IMG/VR virus record: IMGVR_UViG_3300025276_000259 | Location: 1-21,072 of that record | Source: a virus | DNA length: 21,072 nt | Strand: one strand, 5' to 3' | Shown: positions 7,681-13,056 of the stretch, piece by piece | Layout of the letters: each line of letters begins with the position of its first letter | Numbering within the stretch: position 1 is the first letter of the stretch | The notes under the pieces: generated by a model | Seen by the model: only the letters and a program-made list of their open reading frames with translations | What the model was told of the DNA's origin: nothing | Database searches by the model: none | Made by a program: the position numbers and the translations under genes

Positions 7681-7701
7681 ACACACCCTTGTCTGGCGTG
7701 T
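7681..7701 (-). other. Hairpin in 5' leader of leftward early transcript
   Basis: On the leftward transcript ACACGCC pairs with GGTGTGT (one G-U) around an AGACAAG loop region. It resembles the inner part of the 7284-7317 hairpin (ACACGC...GACAAGG...GT). Upstream lies AGCCCACCAAGAG, a degenerate form of the CCCACCAAAGGAG leader motif, although no gene start directly follows it. Confidence 0.35.
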
Positions 7702-7731
7702 AATCCAACTCTTGGTGGGCTGGTAGAGAAC

Positions 7732-7760
7732 AATATAGTTAGGTTGACACTGTAAGTCAA
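7732..7760 (-). promoter_or_regulatory. Predicted early leftward promoter (PL-like)
   Basis: On the minus strand the -35 box TTGACT (7755-7760) and -10 box TATATT (7732-7737) are separated by exactly 17 bases. It fires away from the repressor terminator and toward the first early gene. Its -35 box lies within a perfect inverted repeat (7741-7763), which is the expected geometry for repression by the phage repressor. Confidence 0.7.
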
Positions 7761-7763
7761 CCT
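7741..7763. promoter_or_regulatory. Predicted operator over the leftward promoter
   Basis: Perfect inverted repeat with 8-bp arms AGGTTGAC and GTCAACCT and a 7-bp spacer ACTGTAA. It covers the -35 box and part of the spacer of the leftward promoter. The TTGAC/GTCAA half-sites recur several times between 8957 and 9051, at the other early promoters, supporting a common DNA-binding protein, most likely the repressor or the Cro-like protein. Confidence 0.65.
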
Positions 7764-7798
7764 TATAATCATTTATTTGTGAATTAAATGTTGCGCAT

Positions 7799-7823
7799 AA
7801 AAAAACCCGCCAATGAGCGGGTT
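7799..7823 (-). terminator. Rho-independent terminator of the repressor gene
   Basis: On the minus strand the 7-bp stem AACCCGC/GCGGGTT with a 6-nt loop is followed by an uninterrupted T-run. It lies 27 nt after the repressor stop codon and isolates the repressor transcript from the leftward early promoter. Confidence 0.88.
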
Positions 7824-7849
7824 ATGTTTTGAGCAAGTAAAAATTGCTG

Positions 7850-8656
7850 TTAGCTGGATCTAAAGCTGGCCTGATAATCAAGTAGCTCCTTTGGCCAGCG
7901 CTTCTCACCGTCTTTGAACTGTGGATCAATTATAAGATTGGCTATACTTTTCACATCTTCACTGTCTCTTATTGCTACTTCGACCCCAAGCATACGGGCC
8001 TGGTGAGCAAACGAACTGGCGTCATCTCGTTCTTTCTCACTCGCTTGAGGATGAATAAGAACTAATTGATAACGCCTCTTTTCTGCACCGTTCATTTCGT
8101 CCAACCGTTTTGCCATTTGGAAATTCCATAACAAGCACGGCAGGGTGTCTGAGTTGCGGGGTGTTTTGTTTCTATATATGTCAACAATCAAGGCGATTCT
8201 GGAGTCAATGAAATCAAAATCAAACTTAATTGGCTCGTAATCGTGGCCAACCGTAATAAGAAAAGGAAAATCAAATCCTTTATCAAAGTTAGGCTGTTCA
8301 TCAAGAACAAGTTTCCTAACATCACTCATAAAGCTAGTGCTGCTGGGGGTTTGCTGGGTTGTGAGGCTATCTATAATAGCTCCGTTAAGTTTTGGGCCAC
8401 CTTCTTGACTCTCGCCAGTGATCCAGTCTGGGTTTACTTTTAATATATCACTCATTTTTATTATTGAAGACCTTCCTATTTCCGATCTTCGTTCGGCGTC
8501 ACGATTAAGCCAAGCGGAGACGGCGGCGCGAGTCACCCCCATCTGTTCCGCAAGCTGGGACTGGTTCATGCCGATGGTTTGCATTAAATACTTGACTCGT
8601 AAATACGGTTCAAGCGTTGTGTTAGGTGTTTCCATAGTTGTATTTGTCTTATTCAT
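7850..8656 (-). CDS. Phage repressor: HTH domain with atypical C-terminal domain, 268 aa
   Basis: An HTH_3/Cro-C1 type domain covers about residues 20-80, with MNQSQLAEQMGVTRAAVSAW as the helix-turn-helix and NPDWITGE closing the domain, as in C1/LexA-like phage repressors. The remaining ~190 residues lack the AG cleavage site and Ser-Lys dyad of S24 peptidases. Instead there is an alpha/beta segment, DSRIALIVDIYRNKT, then LLWNFQMAKRLDEMN and RRYQLVLIHP, reminiscent only of a degenerate restriction-nuclease-like fold. The chosen ATG at 8654-8656 overlaps the upstream stop by 8 nt; an in-frame GTG at 8696-8698 would add 14 residues and an ATG 24 bases later is also possible. Role as lysogeny repressor is inferred from position and the HTH. 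Confidence 0.85.
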   Translation of the reverse strand: MNKTNTTMETPNTTLEPYLRVKYLMQTIGMNQSQLAEQMGVTRAAVSAWLNRDAERRSEIGRSSIIKMSDILKVNPDWITGESQEGGPKLNGAIIDSLTTQQTPSSTSFMSDVRKLVLDEQPNFDKGFDFPFLITVGHDYEPIKFDFDFIDSRIALIVDIYRNKTPRNSDTLPCLLWNFQMAKRLDEMNGAEKRRYQLVLIHPQASEKERDDASSFAHQARMLGVEVAIRDSEDVKSIANLIIDPQFKDGEKRWPKELLDYQASFRSS

Positions 8657-8858
8657 TAGGTGGGCCTTGCGGTTCTTGATCTTCTTTGAATTTTCCACCC
8701 ATTAGATTTTGTTTTTGAGAGTTGCAATTGCCTGACGCTACAGCGTGTTTAGGCAGCAGTTCGCCAAACGCATCGACAAGATATAACCAACTAGGCCAAT
8801 CTTCGAGCATCCATGCCAGTTTTTTAATCCGCATTTTACTTAAATTAAATGTATTCAT
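8649..8858 (-). CDS. Small protein between maintenance promoter and repressor, 69 aa
   Basis: The gene lies directly downstream of the predicted repressor promoter and overlaps the repressor start by 8 nt, so both would be made from one transcript with coupled translation. From the chosen ATG (8856-8858, AAGGT seven bases upstream) it reads MNTFNLSKMRIKKLAWMLED, followed by WPSWLYLVDAFGELLPKHAV, then a polar tail ending GPPNE. A longer version from ATG 8886-8888 would add ten residues. No HTH or membrane segment is evident and no family is recognised. Context suggests it modulates the repressor or is a lysogeny-expressed accessory protein; this is inference. Confidence 0.65.
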   Translation of the reverse strand: MNTFNLSKMRIKKLAWMLEDWPSWLYLVDAFGELLPKHAVASGNCNSQKQNLMGGKFKEDQEPQGPPNE

Positions 8859-8941
8859 ATTGTTACCTTTTTTACTAGGGACACTCATTGTCCGTCCAAG
8901 GTTTTAGCGTCATTGCCATAGTCTTGTGATGCCCCAGGATC

Positions 8942-8971
8942 AGTATGCAAGCTTTGGTTGACAAAAGTCAA
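8942..8971 (-). promoter_or_regulatory. Predicted repressor maintenance promoter (PRM-like)
   Basis: Minus-strand boxes TTGACT (8966-8971) and CATACT (8942-8947) are separated by 18 bases. It would transcribe the 69-aa gene and the repressor. Its -35 box interleaves with that of the rightward promoter. Confidence 0.5.
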
Positions 8972-9051
8972 AGCCTAATTTAATTAATTAGTTGACATCG
9001 GTAACATTTACTTGACAAAAGTTTGTGTCAATCTCAGTATCCTTAGTTGAC
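8951..9051. promoter_or_regulatory. Cluster of TTGAC-type operator half-sites in the immunity region
   Basis: TTGAC occurs at 8958, 8992, 9012 and 9047, each preceded by G or C. Inverted partners GTCAA are at 8967-8971 (4-bp spacer) and 9027-9031 (10-bp spacer). The first pair lies over both divergent -35 boxes and is nested in GCTTTG...CAAAGC (8951-8956 and 8969-8974). The sites share the half-site of the 7741-7763 operator but differ in spacing, so which are bound by the repressor and which by the Cro-like protein cannot be told. Confidence 0.55.
8958..8986 (+). promoter_or_regulatory. Predicted early rightward promoter (PR-like)
   Basis: TTGACA (8958-8963) and TAATTA (8981-8986) are separated by 17 bases on the plus strand. 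It would drive the Cro-like gene, the primase-helicase and Q. Other TTGACA boxes at 8992 and 9012 lack a convincing -10 at normal spacing. Confidence 0.55.
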
Positions 9052-9087
9052 TTACCCACCAAAACTTTAAATATCAAGGACTTGATT

Positions 9088-9312
9088 GTGAACACTACTC
9101 AAAAGAATTTATCAATCGCCACACTTCGATTAGCTATCGACGAAGCCGGCGGCATTTCAGCACTCGCAAAACTAATGCCTGACTCACCGTCTCGCCAAGC
9201 TGTAGACAACTGGACGAAAAAAGGACTCCCTGCAAAACGCGCTGTTCACATTGAAGTTGCTCTTAAAGGGCGAGTTCGCCGTCAAGAACTTCGCCCCGAC
9301 TTATACGTTTAA
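9088..9312 (+). CDS. Cro/YdaS-like transcriptional regulator, 74 aa
   Basis: From the GTG at 9088-9090, placed seven bases after AAGGA, the protein carries AIDEAGGISALAKLM as first helices, then SPSRQAVDNWTKKGLPAKRA and HIEVALKGRVRRQELRPDLY. This is the pattern of the YdaS/Cro family: a five-helix HTH protein with a conserved W..GLPA.RA recognition region and a terminal RxELRPDLY. Such proteins in phages are the lytic-side repressors. It is the first gene of the rightward operon and faces the repressor across the operator region, consistent with a Cro role. A longer GTG frame from 9025 would run through the operators and is rejected. Confidence 0.85.
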   Translation: MNTTQKNLSIATLRLAIDEAGGISALAKLMPDSPSRQAVDNWTKKGLPAKRAVHIEVALKGRVRRQELRPDLYV

Positions 9313-9326
9313 CAGAGGACAAGACT

Positions 9327-11477
9327 GTGATGACAAATTTCATGCACGAATTCGGCCCGATGTTAATTGAGAACGGGTACAACATTATCCCAGTATCAAA
9401 AGGGACTAAGCGGCCAGCGTTAGCTAATTGGCCAAAGATCAAAGCCACCCCAGAACTTATTGAGTCATGGGATGCTGACGCCTCGATCGGTATAACGACT
9501 GGCGAAGTGGTGGCTATAGACATCGACTGCTATGACAAAGATGTCACGAATGCCATTGTAAGATACTGCAATCAGAATATCGGCAGGGGACTGGGCCGTA
9601 TTGGTAAAGCGCCAAAGGCTCTTCTTCTTTTTCGTACAGACACGCCTATGGCTAAGTCAGTCTCGCCAAAGTTCGTCGACGCAGACGGAAATACCAATTG
9701 CGTTGAAATACTGGGCAAAGGACAGCAGCTTGTTGCCTATGGTATTCATCCTGATACACAGAAAGAATACCTTTGGCCTAAAGCCTGTCCTACTACTGTG
9801 CCTATCTCTGATCTTCCAACGATCAGCGCAGAGCAGATCACTGAGCTATTCTGGTTTTTCAATGAGACTGCGCCTTCTAAGTGGAGACGCAGCTCACCTG
9901 GAGCGCTTGGATCTAAACTCCAGCCACAACCTCAAACCCAACCACGGCCTCAACCCGCAGCAAATCAGGATAACGTCCTAAACTTTGAACACATGAAGCA
10001 GCCTACGGGCATCTCGTCCACAGAGTTGAAGCGCCACCTAGCGCTTATGGACGCTGAACCCTACGACGAGTGGTTACTTGTTGGCCAAGCGCTGCACCAT
10101 GAGTTCGATGGAGGCTTTGATGGCCTGACTCACTGGGTAGACTGGTCATCGAACGCCTCTTCTTATGATGGCCATGAGTTACTTGAATCGAAGTGGGAAG
10201 GATTCTCTTCGTTAAGAGAAGATGCAGTCGTAACAATGCGCACCGTCATTGCCACAGCGCAGACCCGCACGAAAGAAATCAAGCAGCAAGTCGCTGTAAC
10301 TCAAGCGACTGGGTTAGAAGCATCAACACTTCTCGACTTTGATGTTGACAACTTTTCTGTCTCGCCAAGAGAGTGGGTGTTAGGCAATCGTCTATTAGCC
10401 GGTTATATAACTGCTACATTTGCCCCAGGTGGCGTGTCGAAGTCGATGTTCAGCATGATTACCGCTGTTTCTGTCGCTACTGGATTGAAGCTAACCAATG
10501 AAGAGGTACATAGAAAAGGTAAAGTCTGGCTCATAAATAATGAGGACGACACTGATGAACAGTATCGCCGTCTCATGGGTATCGCTCAGCATCACAATAT
10601 CCCTTGGCAAACCTTAAAGGAAAACCTTTTCCTTACCTGCGGTTACGGCAACCCCTATATAGTCGCGCACGAAGGCCCAGATGGCGTTATCGCGCACCCC
10701 AACGCTGAGAAGATAATAGAAGAAGCACTAGCTAAAGGCATCACTTACATTGTCTTCGACCCGTTTATTACTGTGCATGACACCGAAGAAAACGACAACG
10801 GTGCTATTCAGCAAGTCGCTAACGTCTTAAAGCGCATCGCTAAAGAGTCTGGAGCAGCTATTGAGGTGGTGCATCACACAAAGAAGGCGGGTGCTAAATC
10901 CGACTCAGAAACCCATGCTGGCGATGTTGAGTCAGGCCGTGGCGCTTCTTCATTAAAAGACGCGTGTCGAATTGCGATTACCCTAGCACGTATGGCCCCC
11001 AAAACGGCTGAAAAATTGGGGATTAACTATGAGGATGAAGGCCGCTTCTTAGTCCGTTTAGATCATGGTAAAGGTAATTTCTCTGGCCCACCGGAAGGTG
11101 CGTCATGGTTTAAGCAAGTATCCGTTCTTCTTTCCAATGGCGATACGGTTGGTGTACACGAAGTTTTCGACATCTCAGAGCTAGTCGACGAGGCTAAGCA
11201 ATTAGCAGTAGAACGTGACAGACAGCAAATCAAGCAACTTCGCTTAGACATTTGCGAAACCATGCCACTTGATACCATCGGCCTACCCGTCCTACTAACC
11301 AATCTTGAGCCAATATGGAACAAGGCAAATCAAACGTGCCGTCGCCGTGTAATGGACGCATTAATTCTGGATGAACCTGTCCGAGTTACTGGCATAGATA
11401 GCGTCGAATACGACATTACATTGACCAGTCGAGTGCTTAAAAATGGCAACATGGACATCACAAAGGAGGCTGTTTAA
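9327..11477 (+). CDS. Primase-polymerase/RepA-type helicase fusion, 716 aa
   Basis: Three parts are visible. Residues 10-185 resemble the bifunctional primase-polymerase (Prim-Pol) domain, with NIIPVSKGTKRPA, the catalytic VAIDIDCYD (Asp65, Asp67) and later VEILGKGQQLVAYG. A Q/P-rich linker at 198-213 leads to a PriCT_2-like helical region (about 233-300; DEWLLVGQALHHEF). The C-terminal part is a RepA/AAA_25 helicase: Walker A APGGVSKS (366-373), Walker B YIVFDPF (474-480) and HHTKK (516-520). The Walker A deviates from GxxxxGKS. It should prime and unwind DNA at the phage origin, much like P4 alpha. The start may be GTG 9327 or the next ATG 9330; GAGGA lies upstream. The 3' end contains AAAGGAGG, and an iteron cluster follows directly. 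Confidence 0.92.
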   Translation: MMTNFMHEFGPMLIENGYNIIPVSKGTKRPALANWPKIKATPELIESWDADASIGITTGEVVAIDIDCYDKDVTNAIVRYCNQNIGRGLGRIGKAPKALLLFRTDTPMAKSVSPKFVDADGNTNCVEILGKGQQLVAYGIHPDTQKEYLWPKACPTTVPISDLPTISAEQITELFWFFNETAPSKWRRSSPGALGSKLQPQPQTQPRPQPAANQDNVLNFEHMKQPTGISSTELKRHLALMDAEPYDEWLLVGQALHHEFDGGFDGLTHWVDWSSNASSYDGHELLESKWEGFSSLREDAVVTMRTVIATAQTRTKEIKQQVAVTQATGLEASTLLDFDVDNFSVSPREWVLGNRLLAGYITATFAPGGVSKSMFSMITAVSVATGLKLTNEEVHRKGKVWLINNEDDTDEQYRRLMGIAQHHNIPWQTLKENLFLTCGYGNPYIVAHEGPDGVIAHPNAEKIIEEALAKGITYIVFDPFITVHDTEENDNGAIQQVANVLKRIAKESGAAIEVVHHTKKAGAKSDSETHAGDVESGRGASSLKDACRIAITLARMAPKTAEKLGINYEDEGRFLVRLDHGKGNFSGPPEGASWFKQVSVLLSNGDTVGVHEVFDISELVDEAKQLAVERDRQQIKQLRLDICETMPLDTIGLPVLLTNLEPIWNKANQTCRRRVMDALILDEPVRVTGIDSVEYDITLTSRVLKNGNMDITKEAV

Positions 11478-11827
11478 TGCTCGTTTGTCGTGTGTCAAAA
11501 CCCGTTTGTCGACAGACGAGATTGGACGACAAACGAGATTATTCAAATCCGTTTGTCTCGTTTGTCACGGTGTGTCATGACAGACGACGACAAACGGGAA
11601 AGGTACTGGTGACGGGCGTTTCCTCGTTTTTCATTTCGTTTGTCGTCGTTTGTCATCGTGTTTTAAATGACACACGGGCAAAACCCGCGCCACGTAAGGG
11701 TTTCCCGTTTGTCATCTGTGTCACCCCTATAGGGGGTAAACGTGTTGACACACCACCCCATAAGTGGAAACCCGTTCGGCATAATATTTGCCGGATACTG
11801 GGTTTAACAATGGTAGATCAAAACTAA
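11477..11827 (+). CDS. Doubtful ORF across the iteron region, 116 aa
   Basis: A frame opens at ATG 11477-11479, overlapping the primase stop (TAATG) and placed seven bases after a strong AAAGGAGG. It stays open for 116 codons and gives a basic, Cys-rich product (start MLVCRVSKPVCRQTRLDDKR). However, the CGTTTGTC repeats it covers are read in different frames (as VC, FV and so on), so the repetition is conserved in DNA, not protein, and the composition is not protein-like. The region most likely acts as DNA. The strong start signal is the only reason to keep it listed. Confidence 0.22.
   Translation: MLVCRVSKPVCRQTRLDDKRDYSNPFVSFVTVCHDRRRQTGKVLVTGVSSFFISFVVVCHRVLNDTRAKPAPRKGFPFVICVTPIGGKRVDTPPHKWKPVRHNICRILGLTMVDQN
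11482..11754. repeat. Iteron-like repeat cluster, candidate replication origin
   Basis: Nine exact copies of CGTTTGTC lie in 232 bp: forward at 11482, 11503, 11550, 11559, 11637, 11647 and 11706, reverse at 11528 and 11589. Four one- or two-base variants (CGTGTGTC or GGTGTGTC) lie at 11489, 11569, and reverse at 11669 and 11747. I saw no exact copy of the octamer elsewhere in the window. The cluster begins 5 nt after the primase-helicase stop. Iteron clusters next to the gene of a RepA- or P4-alpha-like initiator are the classical arrangement of a theta origin. Spacing is irregular and orientation mixed, unlike simple plasmid iterons. Confidence 0.75.
11724..11735. repeat. Perfect palindrome inside the candidate origin
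   Basis: CCCCTATAGGGG is a 12-bp perfect palindrome between the last exact iteron and the terminal variant iteron. It could be a protein-binding site or the base of a cruciform. No function is assigned. Confidence 0.5.
11768..11805. repeat. Two-step inverted repeat with A/T loop beside the iterons
   Basis: Outer arms AAACCC (11768-11773) and GGGTTT (11800-11805) enclose inner arms CGGCA (11777-11781) and TGCCG (11789-11793) with loop TAATATT. It is followed by an A-rich stretch (about 11815-11840). An iteron array next to a hairpin and A/T-rich DNA is a typical origin layout; single-strand priming or helicase loading here is inference. Confidence 0.6.
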
Positions 11828-11856
11828 AAACGAAACACAATCAGAGGGCAAGACTG

Positions 11857-12117
11857 ATGGGGTTAATCAGAAGAGTTATTTGGAAAGTCATTTGGGTGTG
11901 CAGTTTTTGTACACTGGGGATAACCGTCATATATAAAGACGGGGTTGTTATTAAACTTGAATCTATCTGGGGTGAGGTTGATGAACGCGTTGATAAAGAA
12001 GTTGAGGATGAAAAGTTTAAAGAGTTAGAACCTGAGTCCGATGAAACTAAGTTTAAGGATTCTGTGAAACTTGGGCTAAGCCCTTCAACAAAAGTCGAAT
12101 ACTGGGATTGTCGCTAA
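11857..12117 (+). CDS. Small membrane-anchored acidic protein, 86 aa
   Basis: The ATG at 11857-11859 follows AGAGG with nine bases spacing. One hydrophobic N-terminal segment (VIWKVIWVCSFCTLGITVIY, about residues 7-26) preceded by RR predicts a single membrane span with the N-terminus inside or an uncleaved signal anchor. The rest is strongly charged and acidic (DERVDKEVEDEKFKELEPES). It lies between the candidate origin and Q, and its stop overlaps the Q start (TAATG). Possible roles include membrane tethering or superinfection exclusion, but no family is recognised. An upstream in-frame extension is unlikely because it would enter the hairpin region. Confidence 0.7.
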   Translation: MGLIRRVIWKVIWVCSFCTLGITVIYKDGVVIKLESIWGEVDERVDKEVEDEKFKELEPESDETKFKDSVKLGLSPSTKVEYWDCR

Positions 12118-12506
12118 TGGTCGCATCAAGAGTGTTAACTGAATCAACTGTTATGATGATGGATTCGTGGTCGCGGTGGGCGAGGGGGTTAGATGCCTAC
12201 AGCGCTTTGTGGTATCCGTCCCAGTCTCCAGAGTCCAGGCTGTCGGTTGATAGTAATGTTTGGGAATCATCCAAGAGTGGTACTCCGATTATTATATCTG
12301 ATGCCGAACGTGTAGAAGCCGCAATTCAGCGTTTGAGAAGTCAAGATAGTCAAATGGCCAAGTGTCTGAAGTACAGATGGGTCTACGAGTTCTCAGGAAG
12401 GCGTCTAGCGAAAGAAATGGGTACAAACCGTACCGATGTATGGCCTTTATTAGAACGCTCTGAGATGGCCTTACAGGGCGTCCTGTGGGGTGGGGAGATT
12501 AATTGA
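12117..12506 (+). CDS. Phage antitermination protein Q-like, 129 aa
   Basis: The product resembles the Phage_antitermQ group: an N-terminal DSWSRWARG block, YPSQSPESRLS, then ISDAERVEAAIQRLRSQDSQ and a C-terminal HTH-like region, CLKYRWVYEFSGRRLAKEMG with NRTDVWPLLERSEMALQGVL. These proteins join RNA polymerase at the late promoter and let it pass terminators. Here it is the last gene of the rightward early operon, the position of Q in lambda-like phages, with a strong hairpin terminator after it. The start ATG 12117 overlaps the upstream TAA. A terminator-bearing leader in front of the terminase genes is its probable target. Similarity is judged by eye, so the exact subfamily is unsure. Confidence 0.75.
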   Translation: MVASRVLTESTVMMMDSWSRWARGLDAYSALWYPSQSPESRLSVDSNVWESSKSGTPIIISDAERVEAAIQRLRSQDSQMAKCLKYRWVYEFSGRRLAKEMGTNRTDVWPLLERSEMALQGVLWGGEIN

Positions 12507-12527
12507 GTATTTAGATATAAAAGACGA

Positions 12528-12556
12528 TTAATTGGCGTATAAATATGCCCAATTAA
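12528..12556. repeat. Inverted repeat just before the convergent terminator
   Basis: Arms TTAATTGG and CCAATTAA are separated by 13 A/T-rich bases. It abuts the 12555-12593 hairpin. Its role is unknown; it may add to transcription blocking between the convergent operons. Confidence 0.35.
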
Positions 12557-12593
12557 AAGGGGTATGGAAATGAAAACTCCCATACCCCTTTTT
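12555..12593. terminator. Strong bidirectional terminator between convergent operons
   Basis: A 13-bp perfect stem, AAAAGGGGTATGG with CCATACCCCTTTT, has a 12-nt loop and T-runs on both outer sides. It lies between the Q stop (plus) and the last gene of the leftward small-gene operon (minus), so it probably ends both transcripts. Confidence 0.9.
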
Positions 12594-12630
12594 CAGTCAG
12601 CTTTCGTTTTTTCAGTCAGCTTTCGTTTTT
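12593..12630. repeat. 19-bp perfect tandem duplication
   Basis: The unit TCAGTCAGCTTTCGTTTTT occurs twice in direct succession (12593-12611 and 12612-12630). The second copy encodes the C-terminus and stop of the minus-strand gene ending at 12612; the first lies between that stop and the terminator. It looks like a recent slippage duplication. Confidence 0.8.
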
Positions 12631-12803
12631 TCGCTGGCCTTTTCTCGTTCGGAAACGAGTTCAGCGGCGTAAGTTCTGAGCTTGGGTACATCGTCTGGGT
12701 GCGCCCAGAACTTAGCTTGTCTCAACCCTTTAGCCTTGAGCCGGTCAACATACGCAGCTTGCCGCGATGCACCGGTGTAGTCGTAGTTGTTTTTAGCTGT
12801 CAT
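12612..12803 (-). CDS. Small RHH-like protein, 63 aa
   Basis: The ATG at 12801-12803 directly follows GGTGAGG and overlaps the preceding gene by 11 nt. The product begins MTAKNNYDYTGASRQAAYVD and has RLKAKGLRQAKFWAHPDDVPKL..YAAEL in short form: a basic stretch, a beta-strand-like segment and a helix, as in small ribbon-helix-helix or MazE-type antitoxin-like phage proteins. The tail (SEREKASEKTKAD) is charged. It is the last gene of the leftward small-gene operon, ending just before the bidirectional terminator. A longer frame from 12896 exists but has no ribosome-binding site. DNA binding is inferred. Confidence 0.6.
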   Translation of the reverse strand: MTAKNNYDYTGASRQAAYVDRLKAKGLRQAKFWAHPDDVPKLRTYAAELVSEREKASEKTKAD

Positions 12804-13056
12804 CCTCACCCCTTGTCGTGTCAAGCGGTGGAAGCAACTCGTCCCACGCATCGGGAAGGAGTTTTTCTCCATTAGGGCCGTGTACAAATGGGCCAATTTT
12901 TAAGCCCGTGTCCCTGAAAAATAGCTTTGCCAATCCATGGTGCAGGTTAGATAACTGCTGGCACATTTCATCCTCGTCTTCGCAGTCAAGTATGTCGTGT
13001 ATTTTGCTAAACATATAAGATGTTGAAACTGTGCTGTCGCCCCATTTGTTACTCAT
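12793..13056 (-). CDS. Unknown protein, 87 aa
   Basis: The start ATG 13054-13056 follows a very strong GGAGGTG inside the end of the upstream gene, and overlaps its TGA (ATGA). The product begins MSNKWGDSTVSTSYMFSKIH, has an acidic patch CEDEDEMCQQLSN and a central helix LHHGLAKLFF, then a polar tail. Probably a soluble helical protein. No family is recognised. Neighbouring frames on the other strand are shadows. Confidence 0.7.
   Translation of the reverse strand: MSNKWGDSTVSTSYMFSKIHDILDCEDEDEMCQQLSNLHHGLAKLFFRDTGLKIGPFVHGPNGEKLLPDAWDELLPPLDTTRGEDDS

Noticed and set aside
7744-7768. Plus-strand promoter TTGACA...TATAAT
   Set aside because: The spacer is only 14 bases, and it would run into the terminator and repressor gene antisense; the minus-strand pair with a 17-base spacer is much better.
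9025-9312. Longer Cro-like protein starting at GTG 9025
   Set aside because: The extension would run through the operator region, has no ribosome-binding site, and adds residues before the normal family start; GTG 9088 has AAGGA in place.
11777-11793. Rolling-circle origin because of TAATATT in a hairpin loop
   Set aside because: No HUH endonuclease or other rolling-circle Rep is seen; the seven-base A/T match is weak and the neighbouring initiator is of the primase-helicase type.
12612-12896. 94-aa version of the RHH-like protein
   Set aside because: It would overlap most of the upstream gene and lacks a ribosome-binding site.
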